64,000 nucleotides of DNA. Origin: Xylaria sp. FL1777. Its lineage: Eukaryota > Ascomycota > Sordariomycetes > Xylariales > Xylariaceae. How positions within the stretch are numbered: the stretch's first letter is position 1; the number at the start of each line of letters is the position of its first letter. The notes below the pieces were generated by a model. The model was not told where the DNA came from, ran no database searches, and saw nothing but the letters and a program-made list of their open reading frames with translations. Of the stretch, positions 36,061 to 49,250 are shown one piece after another. A program made the translations under genes and the position numbers. The stretch covers positions 62,001 to 126,000 of the forward strand of contig MU400580.1 of assembly GCA_022578965.1 (NCBI GenBank), read 5' to 3'.

Positions 36061-39000
36061 AATCTGCAGTACTAATAACTTTTTTAAAAATAAAAAATAT
36101 AATAATTAAAAGCGTATGCGTATAATAAAAGCAATTTTTAATAATATTTAAGCGTATATATACTTTTGCTATGTTCTATAATTTAGTAAAAAATGCAAGC
36201 AAGTTAGAAATTTTAATATAAGTTAAAAGTATAAAAGCAAATAATATAAAAAATATAAAGTATAAGTATTAATATTAATACTGCTTGCTTTATATAGTTT
36301 AATATTTTTAATTGTTAATTTAAGTTATTACTTTTTAATAATCGTAAGATTTTCTAAATATAAATGCTAAAAGCATTTATGCTAAATGTAAAAAGTTAAA
36401 ACTTATTAAGTAAATAAAATAGCAAAGTTAAATATAAGTAAAAAGTTTAGTAAAACAAATATAATAAAAAAAAAGCCAAAATATATATTTTTAAACTAGT
36501 GCATTTTCTTTTTATAAACTTACTACACTATTTTTAATTTATTAATTAATTATTTTATTGCTAAAATAAATTATTAATTACTAAATGCTTTTATAACAAT
36601 TATTTTTTATATGTTTATACTAATATTAATTAAAAAATAAGCAAGTAAAGTAGTTTTAGTTAGCTAAGTAGTTACTTTTTAACTTTTTTTTAATATATTT
36701 ATAACTTACTTTTTCTAAACATTTATTGCTACTAATAATAAAATAAATAACTTAAGCTTTAATAAATATAAAAAAAAAGCTTGTTTTCTTTTTTAATCTG
36801 TTTTTTCTTAAGTAGTTCTAAAGCTTAAATTTTTTCTATAATCTTTTTTTTTAATGCTTAAGTTTTTAAATTACTTAAATTATGCCTTTATTATAAAGTT
36901 TTTATTCTTAAGTAGCACAATTAATGCTTGTTTAACTAAGCACTTAAAAAACAATTCTTATATTATTAATAAAGTTTTAAATAATTAAAAAGCATTATAA
37001 CAGTTAATTAATATTTAAGAAATTAATATTGCTTAGCTAATAAACAGTTGTACTTATAATATTTAAGAAATTAAGTTTACTAATAAATAGCAAAATATAT
37101 ATGCTTTTTCTTTTTTTAAATCTTGTTTTTTTTATTTAGCTAACTTTTTTTGTTTTATATAACTAAGCATTAAGCTATTTGCAAATTAAAATTTTTAGTA
37201 GTAATACTAGCAGCAAGTATGTTTAATAAAAAGTTAGTTATAATTTTTTTTATATATGCTATGCAAATTAATATATTTAAGCTAGCTTTAGCTAAATAAA
37301 AAAGCAAAAACATTTAAAATTTTGCTTATTATATATAAAAACAACTAAAAGCAGTTTTTAAAACAAATATATATATTAGATTTTTTATAACTTTTATTAA
37401 CTTATAGCTATATTTATATAGCTATTTAAAATATAAAATGCTATACTTTGTAAGCATTACAAACAGTTATTAATAATAGCTAAAAGCAAAAAGTATATAA
37501 AGCTTTATTTTTTTTTTTTTTGCTGCATTATTTTAAAATAAAAGTTTAGTATATATATTAACTGCGCGTTTATTATTTAGTTATAAAACTGTTTATTTTA
37601 TAAGTTTAAAAGCAATATAGCTAAATATTTTAAAGCTAATATAATAACTATAGCAGTTAAAAAAAATTTTATGCTTAAAAACTCCAAAAAACAAATAATT
37701 TTAACTAAAAATACTTTTGTTTGCTTAACTAAAAAAAAAACTAAATTAAAACATAAATTAAAGCGTTTTTTTTAAGCTAATTTTATTGCTTAGCTTATTA
37801 AAAATAATATTAGTAAGCAATAATTTAGTATTACTTAAAAAATTAGCATAATGCTTAAGTGTTCAAAAAAATAGCTAAAAAAATAAATTAAATAAGTTAT
37901 ATAAAATAAAATAAAATAAAAAAATTAAACGATTTGCTTATATAGCAATGTTTTTTTTAATATAATTTGCGATTATTTTTTTTTATTGCATAGCTTATAA
38001 ATTTCTTTTTAAGCGTAATAAATAAAAAAAGAATAATTATTATATAAAAAGTTAAGTTGCAACATTTATAAAAGCAAATATATAAAACTTCCGCAACAAA
38101 AAAATCAAAAATATACAAAATAAAAATTATTAATATTAAATCGTTAAATTTTTTTCCGTTTTTCTTTTAGTTTCTATTTTTTTAGCTTTATATAATTAAA
38201 TAATCTTACTTAATTTTTTGTAGTAAGGTTTTATTTTTGCTAAGCCTGCTTTAGATTTTATTTAAGCGTTTGCTGTTTTATTAAATGTTTATTATTGCTT
38301 AATAGCAGCTTTAAGTTATTACTAATAGTTTAAGCGCATAAAATATAAACTAGTAACTTTTTAGGGTGTAGTAATAGTATTTTCTATTTTTTAGCAGTTC
38401 TAAAGTTTTTATTAAATATTAAATAGTTTAAACTAAAAGCAAAAAAAGCTGTTTAGTTCTAAATAAAAGTAACAAAGCAATTAAAAGTAAAAAAACTTAT
38501 ATGCAAGCATTAATGCAGTAAAATAAACTCAAGTAGTTAAAACTAATAAGCAGTCCTTATTTTTATTTCTTTTATTTTTATATATTTTTAAAAAAAAGCA
38601 ATAATAATTTATATTAGGATTAAGCTATTTAGCTATCTAAAAAACGTCAAAATAGAATAAAGACTTATGTTTTTAATATAATAGTAAAAAAAGTGCTAAC
38701 AAACTAGCTACTATAAAACTAATAAATATAAAACTAATAAAAAAAAAGCTATAAAAAACACGCTTAGTTTTAAGCAAAAAAAAATGGTTTTATATATTAT
38801 AACTTAATTATATAAACTTATATAATTAGTAAAAATAAAGAACAAAACAATTAGTAAAAAAACAAAAAATAAAAGAAAAAAAATCTGTTGCTTTAGCTTT
38901 TATTAGTTATTATTTTTTAAAGCGCTTTATAGTATAGTAGCTAAAAAAATAAAGTAAGCTATTATATTTTTTAGCACTTAAAATGTTTAAAGCGCTAAAA

Positions 39001-39654
39001 GTTATACTATAGCTTTTATAAACTTAAAAAGCTTTTATAACTTGTTATATTTTTTTTATTTTTTATAGTTTAACTGCTATAGCTTTAATTATTAAAAGCT
39101 TTATTGTTTTAGTTTAGTTCTTAATAAATAGCTATAGCACTAGTAATTTATACATTAAAGTTAAAATTTTTTAGTTTTTAGTACTTTTAGTTATTTTATA
39201 TAAATTGCTTTAATTTTTTAGAAAAAAACAACTTTTTTAATTTTTTACTAGTTAGTTCTGCTAATTAGTATTGCTTATAATTAACATTTTTTTTAACTTT
39301 ATAAAGGCTAATTTATTTATATAGCAGCTTTTTGTTATTAGACTTATTTATTAAAAGCACAATATTATAAAAAAAAACAAAAAAGCTTTTTTTAAGTAGT
39401 TGCTTAATTTTATAAGCGTTTTTCTAAAATTTAGCTTTTATAGCTAATTTTTTTTTTTTAGTTATAATTGCTTTAACTTTTATAACATTCTAGTTATAGC
39501 ATTTTAGCTATTTAACTTTAGCTTTAATAAAATTTTTGTAAGAAGTAATATTTTATTACTTAATTACTTTTTATATTAGTATTACATTTTTTACTAGCAA
39601 AATTAGCATTTTTTTATATACTAGCTTATATAAGCTGCAGCTATAATAACATAT
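36061..39654 (-). other. Element D region between integrase and the unassigned frame
   Basis: 3.6 kb after the recognisable end of integrase. No chromodomain, LTR or second RT was found here, and no internal terminal repeats that would reveal a further nested element. Low-complexity A/T tracts are frequent. Confidence 0.45.
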
Positions 39655-41980
39655 AAAAATGCAATCTGCTTATACTACTAAATTTAAGTATTTTGGCTAA
39701 TTTTTTCCGGTTTTATTTGTTATTTATATAAGGCTTTTTTTTATTAGCTTATAGCTTTTTTTAATAAAGCCTTAGGCTTAAAAATAGTAAGCTAAACTAT
39801 AGTTTATTTTATAGCTTAAAATATTTACTACATTTTTTATTTCTTTTTTGAATTTAAAGCTATTGTTATACTTAATTTTTATAAAGACTTTATGCTAAAA
39901 TATAATTTTTTTTTTAATAAATTTAAGTATTTTTAAAAAATCTACGTATTTTAAAAGTTTAGCTTTTAAATAAGTTATTATTTTGCATTTTGCTTTTATA
40001 ATAGCTTTAAATTTGTTGCTTAATAGCATAGTTTGCATATTTATAACTTAAAAAACCAAAAAATCCAAAAAGTAATTAAAACAGTATTTTTTAGTTTTTT
40101 TGCTATTTGCAGATTTTTAGCAATTAAAGCAACTAATAATTATAATATAAACATTTTAATAAAAACCCTTTTAATAATATTTTTAAGTTATTTATTAAGT
40201 TATAAATATTTAGCTTTTATAAGTTATTTTTTTATAGTTTTCCTTAATAAAAGCCTTTTAGGTTTTTTTATTATTAATAACCTTTTTTAGCATCTTTTTA
40301 AACTTTGCTTTTTTTTAAAGAATAAACTTGTTAACAAAAAATTTAAGGGTTTTTTTTCTAAAGTAACTCTGCTTTTTTTTTGTTATAAGTTTTTTTAAAA
40401 CTTGCTTAAAAATAAAATACTTAGCAATCTGCTTGCTTTTTTTGCTTTAATTTTCTTTTAAGTATAGCAAAAGTTTTATTTTTTAGTATACTAAGCTTTT
40501 AACTAGTTAATCGCTTAATTTTTTATACGCAATAATAATAGCTATTATATATAATTAAAGATTAATAAAATCTTTTATATTTTTTTTTTAATAATTATTT
40601 AATTTATTTAATAGCCTAAAAGGTTTTTTAAAAAGCTTATTAATAGCTATATGTTTTTTTTTTAGCACATAATAAAATATAAAATCAAAAGTTTTTATAT
40701 ATGCTATTTATTTTATTAATTAAGCATTTAATAATGCTAAAAATCTATTATTTAGCTATGCTATAAAAACCTTTACATTAGTTTTTAAATAAAACGTAAT
40801 CTTATAAAAATAGTTTTGCAACTTTTAAAAAGTTTTAATAATAGTAAGCCTTTTTAGCTTTATAGCATTATATCTTTTTTTAAGGCTTTTCTATGTTCTA
40901 GATTTATATTTTGCTAGTTTAATAGCTTTATTAACTTTTTAACATAAAATAACGCTTTAGCTAGTTTTAAAAGCATTTACCTTTAGCTAAATAAGTTCTT
41001 TTATGTAATTAAAAGTAATAAAAATAAAAGCTATTATAATAGCTTTTTAAAGCTTTTTTATAGCTTTTTTCTGCGGTTTTTTAAAGCAAAACAGCTTATT
41101 TTTTTATAATAAAACCGTTAATAGTTTTGCAATTATAGCATACTTTTATATTTATATCTAGTAATATATTGTTATTCTTAAAAAAAACTGTACTTCTGTA
41201 ATGTTTTTGCAAGTTTTTTACTTAAGAATTTTTATTACTTTTGCTTTTATTAAACTTTTGCTATTAGTGCTACACATATAGCTAACTATTTTAGTTGTCC
41301 ATTTTGCTTATTTGCTTTTAAATGCGCTAGCTATAATTTTAGCTAGCTTAAAATTAAATAGCATAACATTAAAATTCTTAAAATGCTTTAATATAAACTG
41401 CTTAATTTCTAAGGCAACTTTATAATTATTATATTTAGTAATAAGTTTTTTAACTACTACATTATTAAAAAAAGGTTTGCATTTTATTAGTAATATATTA
41501 TATAAAACTTTTAATAATACCTTTAGAAATTAAGCTATTAAATTTATTGCTTTTTATAAAAAAGTAGTTATTTAAAAAAAGCTTATTAATATAAAAAAAG
41601 CAATTATTGCTTAGCTAAAAATAAAAAGTAGTATTTAATTGTATTTTAAAAATAAATTAATTACAAAAATTATTTTATATATTGCAAACTTTTTAAAGAA
41701 CTTATTATAGCTTTAAGAAAGATTAGTATTACATATAGTAACTATGTTTATTTTTATAGCTAAATTAATTAATTAAACCTTTTTACTTTTTTTTTGCATT
41801 AAAAACTAAACGTTATAATACAAACTATAAGCTTTTTTAAAAACGCTATGCTTAAGTTAAGTTTTTAAAACCTTTATAGTAATGTTTTTTAAAAGTTTAA
41901 AAATTAAAATACTGCAAACTTATTATGCTTTATAAAAAACTGTTTTAATTTTATAAAAAGGAAAAATCTTATTATGTATT
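39655..41980 (-). pseudogene. pol: Element D pol remnant: RT, RNase H and integrase
   Basis: RT and integrase share one minus-strand frame (codon low ends at 1 mod 3). RT: YSLYYNV, stop, FLMQKKSKKV (about 41790) corresponds to the FxVPKK region, and KCKPFFNNVVVK covers the active-site box at 41461-41472, read FFNN, from FLDD with both Asp changed to Asn. Further on ALEIKQFILKHFKN (about 41370-41410) is in the expected position after it. RNase H should lie at about 40450-41250 but was not resolved. The integrase core includes KVFIKIKYNNSFKFKKE and AYYF, stop, A, stop, GFIKKSYK (ending about 39750), matching the AYHPQAxGxIERGH motif of gypsy integrases. The integrase zinc finger was not placed. 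Confidence 0.85.
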
Positions 41981-44900
41981 TTTTTTATTTTAAAAAAGTT
42001 CTAAAAAAGTGCTATTTTTTTGCAATACTATATTTTGGTTAGTAATGCTGCTTTTTATTAAGTAAAGTTAATTATATAAAGCTTTTCTAAAAAAACAGCT
42101 AGTTGTTTAGTAGTTAATTAAGTACTTTTAAAAGTAATACTAAAACGTAGATATATGTTTTAATAAATGCTATTTTGTTAAAATAGCGCGGAATTTTCTA
42201 AGTAATAATTTGTTTTTTTTAAAGCTTACTTCTTTTATTTATAAAATCTAAGTAAAACAGTACTATTAAATAGCACGTTATTTTTAAGATAAATTTTTTT
42301 ATTCTTTGTTTTATATATTATATTTAAAATTATCGTTTTACTTTTTATTAATTTGTTAGTTTTTAAAGCTTAAAGAATTAATAGTACTTAAGTTAAAGTT
42401 ATAATTAAGTTATACTTGCTTTTTGATTTATATGCAGAATTTTTAGTTTTTATAATTGTTAATCTTTTAGCATTTTTTTGCTTTAGCGTTTTTTTTATTA
42501 TAACTAAAAGTATTTTAAGTAATTAATTATTATTAAAAATAGCGCGGACTTTTTTATTGTTTTATATTTCTAAATTTTTAAAAAGTTCAATATTTTATAT
42601 AAAAAAAATTAAAAAAGCTACTAACGTTATATTATTATATAAGTTTTAATTTTTTTAAAAGCTTATATTTGTATATTTTTTTAAACTATGTTTTTTTAAT
42701 TTTTCTTTTGCTTTTTTTTGCTAATTGTTAGATTTTCTATTTAAGGTCTAGTATTTTTATGCCTTTTGTAGCTTATTTGCTAGGCTAGTAGTTTAGCAAA
42801 TATACATTAGTTTTTTAATTGCTAATGTTTTTAAGCCTTTAAACTTAGTTTTTTAATATATTTTATTACTAGTATAATAATTTAGCTTATTTTAAATATT
42901 ATATTAGCTATTATATAAAAGCCTTAAAAATATAAACTTATTTAAAATTTTATAATAAAGTTTATTTCTAGCAATAAAAAGTAAATAGCTTGTTTTTTAC
43001 TAACTATATATAGCAAAAAAAGCAGCAACTTTTTACTTATTTAAATAGTAGTTTTTAAGCATTTTATACATTTAACTAAATTGCTAGTTTAGTTAAATTT
43101 TTTCTAGGTTATATTTGTATTTCTAGTAGTAAAGCTATTTTTATTAATAAATAAGTTTATAATAATGCTAAACTACGCTTTAAAATTAATAATTTTAATA
43201 ATATTTCTTTTATAAATTTTGTTTTTTATTTTTATAGTAAGCTTTAAACAAAGCTATATATATTTTTCTGGTTTTATAACGCTTAAAAATATAGCTAAAA
43301 TACTTTGCAATTTTAGCAGTAAAGCTAATATAAAACATAAATCTAAAAAGCTTAAATGTTTTTAGTTAAAATAATTTATTAAGCTTAAATTTTTTTTATT
43401 ATAAAATCTATATTTTAATGTTTTTTTAAATAAGTTTAAGCTACTGCTGCTAATATAATTATTATATTTTTTATAAATTCTTATTTTAAAAAGGTTAAAA
43501 GTTTAGTTAGCGCTTTTTAAAATTATTAATGCTAGCTGCGTTAGCTTTTTAAGCTTTTTTTTTTTTTTTAGCGCTACTAGCATAAAATTAGCACAAAGCC
43601 AAAGTCTAGTTAAAAATACTACTTTTTTTAAAGGCAGCATAAGTATAACAATTAATAACTTTTGCTTTTTTAAGTTATTTCTAAATAATAAATATATAGT
43701 ATTATATTAGTTTAAAATCTTAAAAAGCATTTTATTAAACTTTAGCTTGTTTTTTAACGTTTAAAAATCTAAAGCAATATAAGCAAAAAACAATATTACT
43801 TGATTATTTTATTAGTTCTAATTGCAAAGAACTTTTATTATTTTATAGCGTTGCTTATTTAAAAAAGCAGCTATAAAGCTAAGTTAAAGCATATAAGTAT
43901 ATATAATAAAACTATTATATTTTATTCTTTTATTTATTTATATTATTAAATAGTTTAATAAAAAGCTAGTTTTATAAGTACTACTTAACAATTTATGCTT
44001 ACTAAGCTAACTAACTAATTATAATACTAGCTAAAAACTTTTTTATGCTTTTTTAACTGCTAGCTATTAAAATTTTATATTATTTTTTAAAAAGTTTATG
44101 CTTTTATAAAAAAAAGCATCTTTTATGTTTATTTAAATTAAAATTTTTTGCAATAAAGTTTTTAGTTAAGCCTTATATCCTAACTTATTGCTTTTTTTTT
44201 TTAAAATAAGTTATAGCATATTTAATTTAATCTACTAACTTAAACTTTTGCTAAAGTTATTTAAAAATAGTAATATTATTTTTAGCATTAGCTTAAATAC
44301 TTCTATTGCTTTAAAATATAACTTAGCTTTTATTTAAGCAATTGTTTAAATAAAAACACTAAAGTACTTTAAAACTTCTAGTATAAAGTTCTTAAAAATA
44401 ACATTTGTTTTTTTGTTTAAAAAGTTTTTAAACTTTTTAGCTTATATTTTTTTAAATTCCAAGCTTTTTTTTGTAGGTTTTACTCCTTGAATTCCTTAAA
44501 GCTTTTAATAATTAGAACTTTTTAGTTTTAATAAAGTACTTTGCTTATAAAAATTGTTGTTTATTTATATATTTTTAATATTAAGCTAAATAAAAAACTT
44601 ATTGTTATCTAAATAAATTTTCTTAATTGTTTAACTTATAAAAGGTTTTTTTTTTTGTTTTTTAGGTTTTTTTTTACTTTTTGTTTAATAAAAAGCAGCT
44701 TTTTTAGTTAAAAGCTTATAATAATTAGCTTAAAACATATTTATGCTAATTTTTTTGCTTAATATATAGCTTTGCAAAACCTTAGTGCTATTTGCATTAT
44801 AAAAAATACTTTATATAAAGTTTTAATTAGTTGCAATAAAGCTATTATTTAGCTTGCTATTTATTAAGTCGTTTTTTTTAACATTGCAAGCTTTTGCTAG

Positions 44901-47842
44901 TTTTATTTTATAAAGCATACTAATCTAATTATTAGTTTTTTTATTTAAAAATTAGTCCGGCTGCTTATTATTTAGCTAGTAAAGTTTCTTTTTTTTTTGA
45001 TTTTTTTGTTTGCTTTTTATTTTAGCATTTAAATCTTTATTATCTAAAATAAAATCTTTTTTCTGCAGTTAATAATAAGCCTTTTGCTTAAGCAGTTTAT
45101 TATTGCTTAAAACAAAGTTATATATTTACTTTATTATAGCATTAAAAATTCTTTTTTTATTTTTGCTAATTTTTACGACTTTAAAAAAAACTTTTATGTA
45201 TTTAAAGCTTGCAAAAAATCCTAGCTTTTTTAAGCACTATTTGAAGTTTTAATATATAATGTTTTCCTTTTTTAATTTATAAGCAAAGCTACATTTATAA
45301 ACGTAGTAATTATTTATACTATATTTTTAACAAATAGTCCTTTTTGCTAAATAAAGATTATTTAACCTTATTTATTATAAAAAATTAAACAATTATTTGC
45401 TTTGTTTTTATTTTTTAAAGTTATATTTACTTTTTTGTAAATATTTAAAAGTTATAATATTAATGCTAAATATTTGCTTTTTTAATAAGTTTATGTTAAT
45501 TTTATAATACTGCAGTGCTTATAGTTTTTAATTAACTAGCTAAACATATTAATTTCGTAGTTTTTTTAGCATTTTTTTTAGTTTTTTTTTTATAATTGCT
45601 ACATTTTTTTGTTTTAATTTTAACTGCTATATTTGCTTAGTAATATTGTTTATGTTTTAGTTATAAGTAAAGTATTAAGCTAATTTTACTTGCTATTCTT
45701 TAATAATAACTGTTTTAGTAACTAATATAGTTATATTAACAGCTAGCTTAATAGCATTAATAGCAGTATATAAAAGCTTATTAAAATTATAATTATATAA
45801 ATAATTAACTTTTTTTTATGCTTTGCGTGCTTTTTTTGTTCTTTTAAAGTAAAAATCTAGCTTGGACTTTTTATTAATTTAGTTGTTTAATGTTTTATAA
45901 AAGTTTTTATAAAACATTTCGTTTAAGTTATTATATAATTTCTTAAAGAACTTTATTATTTTATTAATAATATTTTAATTTAGCTTTTTAAGCAAACTTT
46001 AAGTAAATTAAAAATCAAAGTAGTAATTTCTTTAAGCCTTAATATCTTTAGTATATACTTAATGCTAAAAAAAGTAAGTTTTAAAATCAGTAAAATGTAT
46101 AGTTTTTAAGCAAGCTTTAAAATCTTGCAATATAGCAATAGCAAACTTATTTTGCTTAAAGTTTTAAAGCTTAAACTTTTGCTTAAGCAGTTTATAAGCT
46201 TTAATTTATAACAAACAATTTTTTAATATTATTTTTACTATTTTTTTTGTTTAAAAAGTATTATAATAAACAAAAACCTATTTAATTTTATTAATATTTT
46301 TAAAATGTTTTGCACAAAAAGAAACATTTAGATTATTTAGCTATTTGCTTACTTTTAACCTATTAAACAGCAAATACTAGTTTAACCTTAAGTTAAAAAG
46401 CATAAATAATAGCTTAATTTTAGCATTATGCTTATTATTAAAATAGCTTAAGCTAAATAAAGTTGCTTTAATACTTTTTAAAAACAATAAGCTAGTTATT
46501 TTTATTTTTTTTGTTTATAAGTAGTTTTAATGTTTTTTATATATTAAAGTAAAAAAATCTAACGATTTTTTATAGCTAAATTACTTAACTAAGCTATAGT
46601 TTTTAAACTTTTAAGCTATATAATAAATTAAAGTAAAGTTTATATAAAAGTAACAAAAAAAATAAGCTGCAAAAAATAATAAAAATAAACTGCAAAAAAT
46701 AATAAAAGTAAGCTAAATAAAAATATAAGTTTAAAAAAAAAGAAAATATAAAATACTAAAAGTTTTTAGGTATTTTAAGTATTTAAGTTCTTTTGTGCTG
46801 TTTTTTTGGACTTTTTTTTTAAAAAACCTAACGATTTTTTTTATTTACGTTTATAAAAATTACTAGCTTGTTTTTTATAGCCCTTTAAGTCTTTTTTTAA
46901 ATGCTTTTATATTTTTGTTTTTTATGCGCTTTTATTTTTTTGTATGCTTTATAGCGTTTAGTTTTTTTGTTTTTTAGTTTAGCTTATTTTGCTTTACGCA
47001 AGTTTTATTAAGTAAGCTTTATTTTTTTATAGCTTTTTATTTATAAAAGTAGCATGCCTTTTTCTTTTTTTTAAAGCTTTTTTATTTAATAATAAGTGCT
47101 ATAAAAAAGCAATAGCTACGTTTTGCGCAAAGTTTTTAAGCAATAGCTAGCTTACACTTAAAAAACTTTGCTTTTTATTTCTTAATAAAAAACTATATTA
47201 GCTTAAAAAACAAAATATATCTTTAATTATTAATAGCTTTATATATTAACGCATAAACTTAGATTTATTTAGTATAAATAAGCGTTAGATTTGCTTGTAT
47301 TACAGCTTTTAAAAGTTTTAGCAACTTTTACTTTTTTTTGGGCTTGTTTTTTGTTTTTTTTTGCTTATATAAAAGCAATCGTGCTTTTTTTCTTATAAAG
47401 CACTAGCTTTTTAGCAAAAATTCCTTTCTTTTAGCCCTTTAAAAGTTTCTAACAAATAGTTTTCTAGCTGCGCTATTTTAAAAATTATGCTAGCATTCTA
47501 ACACTTAATTGTTGTTTTGCTAAAAAAAATAAAAGCGCTCTGCAAACTAAACCAAAAAAAACAGTTTAACATTTTTATACGTTTGTTTTAAGCTTTAATA
47601 ATTAAAAGCTATTAGCTTAAACGTTCGTTACTCATTATAACTAAACTGCTTACACTAAGCAAGCTTTATTTATTACTAGCTAAAGCAGCTAAATATAATA
47701 TATTATATTTTACTTATAAAAAATATAACAATTAATAAATAAATAAATTAAACATATAGGTTAGCAATAATAAATTGCTTATTTATTAGTTTTATAATAT
47801 TATTTATAGTAAGTAAAAAATTAGCTTTACTAAAAACACTAA
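41981..47842 (-). other. Element D 5' region: Gag and protease expected
   Basis: 5.9 kb between the 5' LTR and RT on the coding strand. Frames here read as Lys/Glu-rich, possibly coiled-coil protein (for example FAKKLVLYKKKSTIAFI near 47400), but no capsid motif, zinc knuckle or protease triad was identified. It is two to three times the usual Gag-protease length. Confidence 0.45.
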
Positions 47843-48146
47843 TAAAATAAAGCAGTATAATCGCGCAAAATCTACTATACTACTTTAATTACAAGAAAAT
47901 AAGTTATAACTTATACATTTAAGCAATTAGGCTATATATAAATTAAAAAATTAAACAATTAATTAAAAGGCTATTTAACAATACAAATAAAGCAACCGTA
48001 GCTAATTTCCATCTTTTTCTATATGTTCGTTAAGTTTATACTTTAAAATTTAGCGCAATACTTATACTTTCATTTCTACTATATGACTTAGCCTAGACTT
48101 ACTCCAACTAGCTAATTAGCTTATTTAGCTACTTTACTTTATTTTA
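47843..48146 (-). repeat. 5' LTR of element D (304 bp)
   Basis: It starts TAAAATAAAG (TGAAATAAAG in the partner) and ends CTTTATTTTA, with the same length as 33165-33468. Differences seen are transitions. The duplicated ATATAT follows at 48147-48152, then the candidate LTR of B-minus resumes. Confidence 0.9.
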
Positions 48147-48152
48147 ATATAT

Positions 48153-48245
48153 AAATTAGCTTAGCTACATTAAAGTATAGCATAGCTACATTTATTTAGC
48201 TATATTAAAACATAAAGCTATAAGGCTATTAGTTATTATATTATA
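48153..48245 (-). repeat. Candidate 3' LTR of B-minus, proximal part
   Basis: Continuation of 32973-33164 after element D. On the coding strand the LTR would begin TATAATATAATAAC, perhaps TGT before mutation, directly after the polypurine tract at 48246-48260. Confidence 0.5.
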
Positions 48246-48260
48246 ACTACTTTTTCCCTA
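48246..48260 (-). other. Candidate polypurine tract of B-minus
   Basis: On the minus strand this reads TAGGGAAAAAGTAGT, a purine-rich run with an intact GGG that abuts the candidate LTR. It supports both the minus orientation and the LTR boundary. Confidence 0.55.
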
Positions 48261-48429
48261 AAAAAAAAAAATACTACTTATATAGTTTAAACAATTAATC
48301 TTTAACTGCTTTTTAGCTAAAGAAAAAATAACCTTAGATATTTGCTTATTGGCTTTAATTAAGGCCTTTGTTTAATTATGCTACTAAACAAGTTTTTTTA
48401 TACGTTGAACTTTTAATTGTTTATTTTAT

Positions 48430-49250
48430 ATTATTATTTTTATATAAGTATAAGCCTTTTTTCCTTTCTTAATTATTTATGATTTTTTTTTTATGTAACT
48501 TTTTTTTTAGCTGCTATTGCTTTATTGTTATTAAAGTATAGCTTATTAAACTAATTGTTTTTTGTAGCTTGTAGTTATACTTCTAGTTGCACTAAAGGTT
48601 CTGCAAAATTAAAGTTAGCTTTATAAAATTTCTTTAAAGCTTTTGCATTATTTTTAAAGTTTTCTATAAAATATTATTCGTTGTTTAAGTTTTATTTCTT
48701 TTAATTTACTTAATATTGCAGCTTTTAGTAGTATAATTAGAAAGCTTATACTTTTTTTACTACAAACTTTTTTTTACTTTTAAGTTTAATTATTTTATTC
48801 TTAAGGTTTTTAAATGCTTGTTTAAGCAAAAAATTATTTAAGTATTTATGCAAGCAGTTAGTATAATAAATATTCTTTATTTTTTATAACTTAAAAACTT
48901 TAAGTATATATAAATTATTGTTTTTAAACAAGATTTTAAACTTTTATTGTATTATAAAAAAGTTAAGTTTATTAAAAAGCTTGTTAATTTTTTATAACTA
49001 TTGTTTTTTTAAAATAAACATATAGTTATTAACATTAAAGTTAAAGTTATATTATAACTAGTTAGCAAAACAGGTTATTTTATTTTAAATTTAAGTTAAG
49101 TATGCTTTTGTAATATTAACAAATTTTTTAATTTTTTATGCTTTTTTTTGTGCTTTTTTTTATAGCTTTTTTTTTTTTTTAAGCAGCTTGTTTAGCTTTT
49201 TTATAGCTATATAGTTTTTTTAATTAAAGTAAAATAACATAAAAAGCCTA
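48430..49250 (-). pseudogene. Family B accessory reading frame downstream of pol
   Basis: A single minus-strand frame, checked base by base over about 170 codons (49050 to 48540), is interrupted only by TAA and TAG, the stops that C-to-T changes create from Gln or Trp codons. It includes NFNFNVNNYMFILKKQ, LYILKVFKL, HKYLNNFLLKQAFKNL, KFVVKKV and NFAEPLVQLEV. Spaced Leu/Phe residues among Lys, Asn and Glu suggest a long coiled coil. It lies about 2.5 kb after the end of pol and just before the candidate LTR, on the same strand as pol. I do not recognise it: it could be an extra gene of this copia family, a captured host fragment, or a displaced Gag-like ORF. Confidence 0.42.

Larger units (their letters stand above)
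33165..48146 (-). mobile_element. Element D: 15 kb Ty3/gypsy element nested in B-minus
   Basis: Two 304 bp terminal repeats (33165-33468 and 47843-48146) bound 14982 bp. The repeat ends are TGAAATAAAG...CTTTATTTTA, a 10-bp inverted repeat after allowing one C-to-T change. The flanks match over ATATAT (33159-33164 and 48147-48152), though the AT alternation leaves 4 or 6 bp possible. T-richness of the plus strand and an A-run at the inner edge of the low-coordinate LTR (33469-33481 in complement) show that the element is on the minus strand. RT and integrase are recognised at about 39655-41960. The length is roughly double that of the other gypsy elements here, with about 6 kb of sequence on either side of pol. 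Confidence 0.85.

Noticed and set aside
40033..40290. 85-codon plus-strand frame with membrane-like composition
   Set aside because: It is antisense to the integrase region of element D; hydrophobicity reflects T-rich complement.
46700..47560. DNA-transposon (pogo/Fot1) C-terminus in the 5' part of element D
   Set aside because: Lys/Arg-rich coiled text is loosely similar, but no DDE motif, helix-turn-helix or terminal inverted repeats were found and the position fits Gag of element D.
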